Position numbers and translations under genes: made by a program. The notes under the pieces are model-generated. The model did not search any database and was not told the origin of the DNA. It saw only the letters and a program-made list of their open reading frames with translations. From contig NZ_CP109434.1 of the NCBI RefSeq assembly GCF_036227105.1, positions 6,482,501 to 6,546,500 on the forward strand: a DNA stretch of 64,000 bases, written 5' to 3'. Below are positions 25,567 to 32,780 of this stretch, one piece after another; within the stretch, counting starts at the first letter, position 1, and the number at the start of each line of letters is the position of its first letter. The DNA comes from Amycolatopsis sp. NBC_01488. Its GTDB lineage: Bacteria > Actinomycetota > Actinomycetes > Mycobacteriales > Pseudonocardiaceae.

Positions 25567-26442
25567 ATGGAGCTCGGTTTCCACCTTCCCATCTTCGACA
25601 TCGACGGCGGGACCACCGCCATCGCCGGCGAGCTCGCCCGGGTGGGCAGCGCGGCGGAGGAGGCCGGGGCGACCTGGCTGTCCTTCATGGACCACTACTT
25701 CCAGATCGAGCCGACCGGCCGGCCCGCCGAGTCGAACATGCTGGAGGGCTACACCACCCTCGGCTTCCTCGCCGCGCACACGTCCCGGATCGAGCTCGGC
25801 CTGCTCGTCACCGGCGTGACGTACCGGCACCCCGGCCTGCTCGCGAAGATCGTCACCACCCTCGACGTCCTCTCGGGCGGCCGGGCGGTGCTCGGCGCGG
25901 GGGCCGCCTGGTTCGAGCGCGAGCACCGGGGGATGGGCGTGCCGTTCCCGCCGATCGCCGAGCGGTTCGAGCGGCTCGAGGAGACGCTGCGCATCTGCGG
26001 GCAGATGTGGGACCCGGAGAACAACGGCCCGTTCGAGGGCAAGCACTACCAGCTGGCCGAGACGCTCTGTTCGCCCCAGCCGATCCACCGGCCGAAGGTG
26101 CTGATCGGCGGCGGGGGAGAGCGCAAGACGCTCCGGCTCGTCGCGCAGTACGGCGACGCGTGCAACCTGTTCGCGTCCTCGCCCGAGGACGTCGCGCACA
26201 AGCTGGACGTGCTGCGCGGCCACTGCGACGACGTCGGCCGCGACTACGACGAGATCCGCAAGACGGTCCTGGCCAACAACCCCCGCCCGACACCCGAAAC
26301 CCGCGACGACTTCGTCCGGGCCATGGCGGACTACGCGAAGCTCGGCATCCGCACGGCGATCGTCACGCCGACGACGGGCTCGCCCGCCGCGTGGATCGAG
26401 GGCATGGCGCCGGCCGTGCCGCAGCTGGCCGACCTCGGCTAA
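25567..26442 (+). CDS. LLM-class F420-dependent oxidoreductase
   Basis: This 291-residue luciferase-like oxidoreductase shows GFHLPIFDIDGG at the start, LSFMDHYFQIE, LGLLVTGVTYRHPGLLAKIV, LDVLSGGRAVLGAGAAWFE and PKVLIGGGGERKTLRLVAQY. This set is typical of an F420-using subfamily in actinobacteria. Start is ATG after AGGAG. Transcription may begin at the TAGCGT box near 25528. No dedicated regulator is adjacent. The substrate is unknown. Confidence 0.85.
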   Translation: MELGFHLPIFDIDGGTTAIAGELARVGSAAEEAGATWLSFMDHYFQIEPTGRPAESNMLEGYTTLGFLAAHTSRIELGLLVTGVTYRHPGLLAKIVTTLDVLSGGRAVLGAGAAWFEREHRGMGVPFPPIAERFERLEETLRICGQMWDPENNGPFEGKHYQLAETLCSPQPIHRPKVLIGGGGERKTLRLVAQYGDACNLFASSPEDVAHKLDVLRGHCDDVGRDYDEIRKTVLANNPRPTPETRDDFVRAMADYAKLGIRTAIVTPTTGSPAAWIEGMAPAVPQLADLG

Positions 26443-26822
26443 CCGCACAGGCCGGCGGTCAGGATCCGCGCGGTGACCAGGTCCGGGCGCTGCAGCGGCA
26501 GCGCGTGGATCACGCTGCGTCCGGCGAGCAGCAGCCGGACCGGGACGGTCACCGCGCGCACGTCGGCCCGGACCTGGACGCGGTGCTGGAGGCCGACGCC
26601 CTCGCCACGATGGCCGCCGGTCTCGTCACCGGGATCCTCGTCGGAGAGAGTACACGGCCGAGCAGGCTTTCGCTCTCGTCGAATACCGCCTCGGCCACCT
26701 GTTCGCGGCTTGTTTCGGTGTCCATAGTGGACGTTCCGGTGATTTCGTTCCGGTGATCGGTGAACCGTTCACGGCGTGGCGCCGTGTGCCGGGGTGAGGT
26801 GGCGACCAGAGAGGAGGGGCTG
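26443..26822. other. Intergenic region with repeat motifs and possible gene remnants
   Basis: No intact gene is convincing in these 380 bases. Plus-strand text near 26570-26640 (DALATMAAGLVTGIL) resembles a TetR C-terminus. Minus-strand short frames (one from an ATG at 26725, 58 codons) have no known relatives. At 26733-26757 there are two copies of GTTCCGGTGAT three bases apart, followed by TGAACCGTTCA at 26761-26771. These could be binding sites for a regulator of the repeat-protein gene downstream, whose ribosome site GAGGAGGGG ends just before 26823. Confidence 0.35.
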
Positions 26823-28373
26823 ATGCCCCACGGACGCAGTACCGGACGACACCGCAAACAGGCCACGATCGGGCTGGCGGCGCTGCTGGGAGTCGCGGGG
26901 GCGACAGCGACGGCGATCGCCCTCAGCAGCCCGGCGAGCAACGCGGCGACCGAAAGCTGCGGCGGCCTGGACACGGCGCTGCAGAACAACCTCACGTTCA
27001 TCGCGGGCCAGCAGGCGGCCCCCAACGCCCAGTCGGCGGCCCGGATCGCCAACCGCCAGGCGGTGGTCGACCAGATCCAGCAGCGCCGCGCGGCGGCGGG
27101 CTGCGGCGGAGCCGTGGCGGCGAACGCGGTCGCCACCCAGTGCGCGGCCATCGCCGGCGCGGCCCAGAAGGACGCGGCCGCCGCGAAGGACGCCCAGGCC
27201 GGCGCCAACGGCATGGCCAAGGGCAAGGCCAAGAACGGCAAGGCCGCGAAGCAGGGCAAGGCCGAAGCCGACGGCGCGGCCGACCAGAACGGCATGGCCG
27301 GGCAGGGCGCCGGAGCCGCGGACCAGAACGGCATGGCCGCGGCCGGCAAGGCGAAGCAGAAGGGCAAGGCGGCCGAGAAGAGCAAGGCGGCCGACGAGAA
27401 CGCCGCGGCGGGCCAGCAGGACGCGGCCGCCCAGGACGACGCGGCCGCCCAGGCCTGCGACGTGGTCCAGAAGTGCGTGGCCCAGGCCGCCGGAGCCGAC
27501 GCCAACGGCATGGCCGCCCAGAACGGCGCGGCCGCCGAGAACGGCATGGCAGGCGGCAACGGCATGGCGAACCAGAACGGCATGGCCAGCGGGAACGGTG
27601 CCGCTGACAGCAACGGCATGGCCAACCAGAACGGTATGGCCAACGGTATGGCTGACCAGAACGGCATGGCGAACCAGAACGGCGCCGCCGACAGCAACGG
27701 CATGGCCAACGGCAACAGCGCGGCCAGCCAGAACGGCATGGCCGACCAGAACAGCATGGCCAACGGCAACGGCATGGCCGACCAGCAAGGCATGGCAGCC
27801 CAGAACAACGCGGCCCAGAACAACGCGGCCCAGAACAACGCGGCCCAGAACAACGCGGCCCAGAACAACGCGGCCCAGAACAACGCGGCCCAGAACAACG
27901 CGGCCCAGAACAACGCGGCCCAGAACAACGCGGCCCAGAACAACGCGGCCCAGAACAACGCGGCCCAGAACAACGCGGCCCAGAACAACGCGGCCCAGAA
28001 CAACGCGGCCCAGAACAACGCGGCCAACCAGGACTGCACCGCCATCCTCGACTGCGTTTCCCAAGCGACCGCCGACTCCGGCGCGGCCGCGGATCAGCAG
28101 GGCATGGCCGCCGACCAGCAGGGCACGGCCACCGCCCAGAACGGCAACGGCCAGCAGAAAGCCAAGGCCAAGGCCAAGAACAAGGCAGCGGGCAACGCGG
28201 CCGAGCAGGCGGCCGCGGCCGCCGTCGCGGAGAAGTGCGTAGCCGACAGCGCGGCCGCGACCGACACCACCGCGACCGACACCACCGGCAACACCGCGAC
28301 CGACACGACGGGCAACACCGCGACCGACACGACGGGCAACTCCGCAGCCGCAACCGCGAAACAGGGCAACTGA
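26823..28373 (+). CDS. Secreted Ala/Gln/Asn-rich repeat protein
   Basis: This 516-residue protein has a Sec signal (QATIGLAALLGVAGATATAI, cleavage near SNAA). A short conserved-looking N-terminal part contains cysteines. Long low-complexity stretches follow: Lys/Ala-rich, then about fifteen NGMA units (QNGMA, SNGMAN, ADQNGM), then fifteen perfect QNNAA units. A tail contains KAKAKAKNKAA and TDTTGN repeats. Eight cysteines in the mature part flank the repeat blocks and could form four disulfides. The ATG follows GAGGAGGGG. No enzymatic domain is visible. A structural, adhesive or cell-surface role is inferred. Confidence 0.85.
   Translation: MPHGRSTGRHRKQATIGLAALLGVAGATATAIALSSPASNAATESCGGLDTALQNNLTFIAGQQAAPNAQSAARIANRQAVVDQIQQRRAAAGCGGAVAANAVATQCAAIAGAAQKDAAAAKDAQAGANGMAKGKAKNGKAAKQGKAEADGAADQNGMAGQGAGAADQNGMAAAGKAKQKGKAAEKSKAADENAAAGQQDAAAQDDAAAQACDVVQKCVAQAAGADANGMAAQNGAAAENGMAGGNGMANQNGMASGNGAADSNGMANQNGMANGMADQNGMANQNGAADSNGMANGNSAASQNGMADQNSMANGNGMADQQGMAAQNNAAQNNAAQNNAAQNNAAQNNAAQNNAAQNNAAQNNAAQNNAAQNNAAQNNAAQNNAAQNNAAQNNAAQNNAANQDCTAILDCVSQATADSGAAADQQGMAADQQGTATAQNGNGQQKAKAKAKNKAAGNAAEQAAAAAVAEKCVADSAAATDTTATDTTGNTATDTTGNTATDTTGNSAAATAKQGN
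27801..28025 (+). repeat. Tandem repeat: 15 perfect copies of a 15-bp unit
   Basis: The unit CAGAACAACGCGGCC occurs fifteen times without a single substitution and encodes QNNAA. Perfect identity at synonymous positions indicates recent expansion by slippage or recombination, so copy number is likely to vary between strains. Confidence 0.98.
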
Positions 28374-28378
28374 GACCA

Positions 28379-28417
28379 GGAGGGTGTGCACCGGCGGCGG
28401 GCCGGTGCGCACCCTCC
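28379..28417 (+). terminator. Terminator of the repeat-protein gene
   Basis: A 17-base stem (28379-28395 with 28401-28417, one T/G position) and a five-base loop lie directly after the stop codon. Confidence 0.75.
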
Positions 28418-28548
28418 GCTGCGGCACGTGGCCCCGAGAAGCACCCGATCCGGTGACCGGCGGGAACTCCGGCCCGCCGGTGCTCGTTGACCGGAGGGAG
28501 CGCAGTAACCTGGTGCGCGCCCTTGACCGACGACAGCACGAGGCTTCA

Positions 28549-29196
28549 GTGACCACCGATCCGGCGGCCGAGGACCTGCGGGAGGCGGCCGACGAGCTCG
28601 CCGTCGCCGGGCAGCTCCCGCGATTCCTGCTGATGTACAAGTTCGCCATCGAAGAGCTGATGACGAAGCTGCGGATCCTCAGCGAGGAGTTCGACTTCGT
28701 CCACCGCCACGACCCGATCGAGCACATCACGAGCCGGGTCAAGCGGCCGGAGGCGATCAAGGAAAAGGTCCGCCGCCGCGGTCTGGGCGATGACTGGGTC
28801 GCCGCCGCGCACGTCCTCGACGACATCGCCGGCATCCGCGTGGTCTGCCCGTTCGTCTCCGACGTCCACGAAGTCGCCCGGATGCTCACCGCACAGGACG
28901 ACGTCGAACTGTTGCGCACCAAGGACTACATCGCGCGCCCGAAGGCGAACGGCTACCGCAGCCTGCACCTGATCGTGCGGATCCCGGTGTTCCTGTCCGA
29001 CCGGGTCGAGAAGGTCAAGGTCGAGGTGCAGCTGCGCACCATCGCGATGGACTTCTGGGCCGCTGTCGAGCACAAGCTGTCCTACAAGTACGCCGATCGC
29101 GTCCCGGACGACTTCGCGGGCGAACTCGCCGCCGCGGCCCGGACGGCCGCCGACCTCGACGCCCGGATGGCCGCCCTGCACGAACGGATCCGCTGA
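28549..29196 (+). CDS. Small alarmone synthetase (GTP pyrophosphokinase, RelA/SpoT domain only)
   Basis: This 215-residue protein consists of a single (p)ppGpp synthetase domain without the hydrolase or TGS domains of long RelA/SpoT enzymes. Diagnostic segments are LDDIAGIRVVCPFVSDVHEV, KDYIARPKANGYRSLHLIV and VEVQLRTIAMDFWAAVEHKL. It transfers pyrophosphate from ATP to GTP or GDP during stress. The GTG at 28549 was chosen because GAGG lies five bases upstream and a TAACCT box near 28506 would start the transcript between it and the earlier GTG at 28513. Confidence 0.9.
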   Translation: MTTDPAAEDLREAADELAVAGQLPRFLLMYKFAIEELMTKLRILSEEFDFVHRHDPIEHITSRVKRPEAIKEKVRRRGLGDDWVAAAHVLDDIAGIRVVCPFVSDVHEVARMLTAQDDVELLRTKDYIARPKANGYRSLHLIVRIPVFLSDRVEKVKVEVQLRTIAMDFWAAVEHKLSYKYADRVPDDFAGELAAAARTAADLDARMAALHERIR

Positions 29197-29197
29197 G

Positions 29198-29839
29198 TCA
29201 CGGCGCGAGCGCGTCGAGCAGGATGCCGAGTCCGAACTCGAACTCCGCTTCGTGGTCGCACACCGCGAGGTACGGCGCTGCCGCCGAGACGGCCGGCAGC
29301 CCGGACGCCGAGAGGTCCGCGAGCCGGCCCCGATCGCCCGTATCGCTGAACGTCGGCGCCGCGTCGACCTCGCGCATCAACGTCCCGATCAGGAACGCCA
29401 GCACCGCGCGCAGCCCGTGCACCGCGCGGTCCGGCGGGTAGCCCGCCGCGAGCAGCGGGCCGAGCACGGCCTCCACCGGGGCGAGCGCCGTCATCGACGC
29501 GAGCTGCCGGGTCAGCACGAGCGGCGCCGCGCGCGGGTGATCGAGCATCGCGGCCCGGAACCCGTGCGCCAGCGCGGACATCGTCTCCCGCAGGCCCGTT
29601 CCCGGTGCGGGTGCGGGAATCGCGGCCAGCAGGACCTCGGCGACGCCGTCCAGCAGGGCGTCCTTGCCGTCGACGTGGTTGTACAGGCTCATCGGGTCGA
29701 CGCCGAGCCGCCGCGCGAGCTTGCGCATGCTCACCGCCGCCAGGCCTTCTTCGTCGACGAGCGCGAGTGCTTCCTTCAGGATCCGCGCGCGCGACAGGAC
29801 GTCCGCGTCCCGGGGCGGACGGCCGCGCCGGCCCGTCAC
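29198..29839 (-). CDS. TetR family transcriptional regulator
   Basis: This 213-residue regulator has an N-terminal helix-turn-helix (LSRARILKEALALVDEEGLA, VSMRKLARRLGVDPMSLYNH) and the TetR-type C-terminal domain with a ligand pocket (FRAAMLDHPRAAPLVLTRQL). Its GTG overlaps the stop of the P450 gene (GTGA), so it is the second gene of that unit. It probably represses the P450 unit and the divergent NTF2-like gene through the paired palindromes at 31169-31207. Confidence 0.9.
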   Translation of the reverse strand: MTGRRGRPPRDADVLSRARILKEALALVDEEGLAAVSMRKLARRLGVDPMSLYNHVDGKDALLDGVAEVLLAAIPAPAPGTGLRETMSALAHGFRAAMLDHPRAAPLVLTRQLASMTALAPVEAVLGPLLAAGYPPDRAVHGLRAVLAFLIGTLMREVDAAPTFSDTGDRGRLADLSASGLPAVSAAAPYLAVCDHEAEFEFGLGILLDALAP

Positions 29840-31146
29840 GCGGCGAGCACCGCGGGCAGGCTTTCGTAGCCGCGCAGGATCCGCGTCTCCCGGCGGCGGC
29901 CCCCGGGCAGCACGCGCAGGCCGGGGAACCGGTCGAAGATCGTGCGCAGGCCGATCTCGCCCTCCATGCGCGCCAGCGAAGCGCCCAGGCAGTGGTGCCG
30001 CCCGGCGCCGAACGCCACGTGGTCGCGCGCCCCGGCCCGGGTGACGTCGAAGACCGCCGGGTCGGCGAACACCGCGGGGTCGCGGTTCGCGCCGGCCAGC
30101 ACCGTCGTCACCAGCGCCCCGCGCGGCAGGGAAACCCCGGCCACTTCCGTGGCGCGCGTCGCGAGCCGGCCGGTCAGCAGGACCGGCGGGTCGTAGCGCA
30201 GCACCTCCTCGACGGCGTTGCCCCACAGCTCCGGCCGCTCGCGCAGCACGGCGAGCTGCCCGGGATCGCCGGCCAGCAGGGCGATCCCGCTGCCGAGGAG
30301 GTTGACGGTCGTCTCGAACCCGGCCGCCAGCACCAGGCCCGCGGTGGACTTCAGCTCCGTCTCGGTGAGGCCGACGCCGCCGTCGCGGGCCGCGACGAGC
30401 TTGCTGAACAGGTCGGTGCCGGGGCGCCGGCGCAGGTGCTCGAGGTGCTCGCCGAGCCAGGCGTCGAACTCGCCCAGCGCGGTCTCGACGTGGCGGAACG
30501 TGCGCCAGCCCAGGCCGAGGTCGAGGCTGGGCGCGGCGGCCGCGCCCAGCGACAGCACCTTGCCGAGGTCGGACGGCGGCACGCCGAGGATCTCGCTGAT
30601 GACCGTCACCGGGAGCAGGCCGCAGTAGGACTCTACGAGGTCGAGCGGCCGGCCCGGCTCGAGCTTGTCGAGCAGCCCGTCGGCGATCTCCTGGACGCGG
30701 CCGCGCAGCTGCTCGACCGCACGCGCGGTGAACACGCCGGTGACCAGCTTGCGGTAGCGCGTGTGCTTGGGCGGGTTGACGGCGAGCAGCGACGGCGGCC
30801 GCACCGGGTGCAGGTGCTCGCCTGCCGACCACTCGACGAGCCGGCCGAGCGGCGAGCCGTCGGACCCGACGACGCCGACGCGGAAGTCGTCGCCGGCCAG
30901 CACTTCCCGGACCGCGGCGTGCGTGGTGGTCATCCAGCCGAAGCGGGTGCGGGCGAGCGGCCCGGCGGCGCGGATCTCCTCGAACAGTCCGGTCAGGTCA
31001 CGCCCGTCGGCGGCCGCCACGACCATCCGCCCCTGGAGGTCCCCGCGCCGGGCTTCGCGGCGCAGCACGGCCCGGGGGAGCGCGTGGCCGAGGCCCCACC
31101 GGATGGCGGGCTTGGCCCGGGCCAGAGCTGAGTCGAGCACCGTCAC
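29836..31146 (-). CDS. Cytochrome P450
   Basis: This 436-residue soluble bacterial P450 has the I-helix oxygen-binding AGFETT (Thr present), the K-helix EEVLR (ExxR), and the heme-binding loop FGAGRHHCLG with the cysteine near residue 386. It uses ferredoxin electrons to hydroxylate or epoxidise a hydrophobic substrate. No ferredoxin gene is adjacent. Its partner genes are a TetR regulator and a divergent NTF2-like protein, a set common in small oxidation or natural-product loci. The substrate is unknown. Confidence 0.93.
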   Translation of the reverse strand: MTVLDSALARAKPAIRWGLGHALPRAVLRREARRGDLQGRMVVAAADGRDLTGLFEEIRAAGPLARTRFGWMTTTHAAVREVLAGDDFRVGVVGSDGSPLGRLVEWSAGEHLHPVRPPSLLAVNPPKHTRYRKLVTGVFTARAVEQLRGRVQEIADGLLDKLEPGRPLDLVESYCGLLPVTVISEILGVPPSDLGKVLSLGAAAAPSLDLGLGWRTFRHVETALGEFDAWLGEHLEHLRRRPGTDLFSKLVAARDGGVGLTETELKSTAGLVLAAGFETTVNLLGSGIALLAGDPGQLAVLRERPELWGNAVEEVLRYDPPVLLTGRLATRATEVAGVSLPRGALVTTVLAGANRDPAVFADPAVFDVTRAGARDHVAFGAGRHHCLGASLARMEGEIGLRTIFDRFPGLRVLPGGRRRETRILRGYESLPAVLAA

Positions 31147-31168
31147 GGCGTCCCCTTCCCTCGGCGTG

Positions 31169-31207
31169 CCTACAATGTAGGTTATCGGGCATTACCTACG
31201 GCGTAGA
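31169..31207. promoter_or_regulatory. Paired TetR-type operators
   Basis: CCTACAATGTAGG (31169-31181) and CCTACGGCGTAGA (31195-31207) share the pattern CCTACnnnGTAG and are 26 bases apart centre to centre. They sit between the divergent P450 and NTF2-like genes. Confidence 0.6.
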
Positions 31208-31220
31208 TCAAGGAGCGCCG

Positions 31221-31784
31221 ATGAGCGAGTTCGACATCCCCGGCCCGGAGGTCCTCGCGGCCCGGCAGAAGCTGGTGCTCGACCACTTCCGCGACGAGGT
31301 CGCCCAGGACTGGGACGCCACGCTCGCGACGTTCCCGCACCCGCACTACGAGGTCGTCGCGACGATGACCGTCCACGACGGCGACGGCGCCGTCCGCGGC
31401 TACTACCGCGACACCCGCACCGCGTTCCCCGACCAGCACCACGAGCTGATCGCGCTGCGGCACAGCGCCGACGCGGTCGTCGTCGAGTTCTGGCTGCTGG
31501 GCACGCACCTCGGCCCGCTCGGCCCGATCCCGGCGACCGGGTCCCGCTTCCGCGTCCGCATGACGGCGTACTTCGTGTTCGACGCCGGGGAAAAGCTGGT
31601 GTGCGAGCGCATCTACTTCGACACGCTCTCGCTGCTCAAGCAGCTGATCGGCGGGGTGGCCAAGAAGAACCCGAAGAACTGGCCGTTGCTGCTCCGGGTG
31701 GCACGGGGCTTCCTGGCGATGTCGGGGGAGCGGCCGGACCCGCGGCTGACGGAGACGACGGAACCGGTGCTGCGGCCGGTCTGA
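31221..31784 (+). CDS. NTF2-like/SnoaL-type protein
   Basis: This 187-residue protein has the alpha+beta cone of the NTF2/SnoaL superfamily (VLDHFRDEVAQDWDATLATF, HYEVVATMTVHDGDGAVRGY, VVVEFWLLGTH, FRVRMTAYFVFDAGEKLVCERI). A C-terminal helical extension is present. Members act as cyclases, isomerases or carriers for polyketide, steroid or terpenoid intermediates. It is expressed divergently from the P450 and probably works on the same compound. Start is ATG after AGGAG. Confidence 0.75.
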   Translation: MSEFDIPGPEVLAARQKLVLDHFRDEVAQDWDATLATFPHPHYEVVATMTVHDGDGAVRGYYRDTRTAFPDQHHELIALRHSADAVVVEFWLLGTHLGPLGPIPATGSRFRVRMTAYFVFDAGEKLVCERIYFDTLSLLKQLIGGVAKKNPKNWPLLLRVARGFLAMSGERPDPRLTETTEPVLRPV

Positions 31785-31944
31785 CCCGCCACATCGCGTC
31801 GAGGCGCCGGCCGAGGACCACCCAGCCGACCTTGCCGCCAGGACCGGGTTCACATGACGTGGACCGGGTGGCGGTCCGGCCGATCTGGCGCCACCGCGAC
31901 GCGCGCCCGGCGACGCACCTCGCCGCCGCCCTGCTGACGGAGCC
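31785..31944. other. Short gap with no intact gene
   Basis: No intact ORF is supported here. A plus-strand frame ending at 31957 reads RVAVRPIWRHRDARPA and then AAALLTEPYRG, which resembles a LysR C-terminus, but it is too short to call. Confidence 0.2.
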
Positions 31945-32595
31945 CTACCGCGGCTGACTTCGCGCCGGAGCGAGCAGGACGCCCAGCGCCACCAGCTCTG
32001 TCAGCGCCATCCCGCGTTCGACGAGGCCGAGCGGGATGAGCGTCCACCAGCGGCCGCCGTCGACGGCGGCGACCACCACCGCCCCGAGGATCACCGCGAA
32101 CCAGCCCAGCGACGCGATCGCGAGCACCTGGGCGAGCCACCGGCGTGCGGGCGAGTCCGGGAGCGCCGCGTGCGCCGCGATCAGCACCGCCAGCGGGAGC
32201 GCCACGAAGGCCACCACGCTCGCGACGCGGTGCAGCGTGCCGCCGAAGTCCGAGCGCGAGACCGTCGCCCAGTCCGGCTTCGGGAAGGCCACGATGACCA
32301 GCAGCCCGACCGTCCACAGTGCACCCAGTACGGCCGCGGCCGCGGGCAGCCGCCGCTGGCTGTGCAGGACGGCGAAGCCCGCCGCCGAGCCGAGCGCCAC
32401 CAGGACCACCGCGAGGTCGAACAGCCCCTTGTGCTCCGACAGCCCGTATTCGCTGATCGTGCGGCGCGTCGCGCTGATCTCGTCGGTCGGCGGGATGACC
32501 TGCAGCAGCAGCACCAGCGCGGCACCGAGCGCGAGCGCGGCGACCCCGCTCAGCGAGATCGCGAACGACGTGCGTCGCGCAGGGACCGTGACCAT
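31945..32595 (-). CDS. DUF998 family membrane protein
   Basis: This 216-residue protein has six hydrophobic segments. The family mark is the stretch ATRRTISEYGLSEHKGLFDL after the first segment, as in DUF998 proteins. Function is unknown; members are integral membrane proteins in many actinobacteria. The ATG at 32595 begins directly before the first membrane segment; an upstream in-frame start would add only charged residues. Confidence 0.75.
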   Translation of the reverse strand: MVTVPARRTSFAISLSGVAALALGAALVLLLQVIPPTDEISATRRTISEYGLSEHKGLFDLAVVLVALGSAAGFAVLHSQRRLPAAAAVLGALWTVGLLVIVAFPKPDWATVSRSDFGGTLHRVASVVAFVALPLAVLIAAHAALPDSPARRWLAQVLAIASLGWFAVILGAVVVAAVDGGRWWTLIPLGLVERGMALTELVALGVLLAPARSQPR

Positions 32596-32780
32596 GAACC
32601 GACCGTAGCCGATGGGCGGTGGCACTCCGGTGAAACGTCCTTTTGGGCGGCCATCGGTGTGAAAGCAAGGTGAAGACTCTACGACTTACGGCGGTTACCG
32701 TAGCCGGTTTTCGTCCATTACGGTCACTCCCTACCGGTACGTCCGTGCTGTGCCGGCCTCGGTCAAGGAGGGCTTTGCCT

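Noticed and set aside
26443-26822. A TetR gene suggested by a C-terminus-like stretch
   Set aside because: No helix-turn-helix and no continuous frame; kept only as a possible remnant in the gap description.
27801-28025. Possible CRISPR array
   Set aside because: The units are contiguous 15-mers without spacers and are translated in frame inside a secreted protein.
26549-28922. Long minus-strand frames with FWAAL and VVLGR repeats across the QNNAA region
   Set aside because: They are antisense readings of the 15-bp repeat, which has no stop in any frame. No ribosome site or conserved domain supports them.
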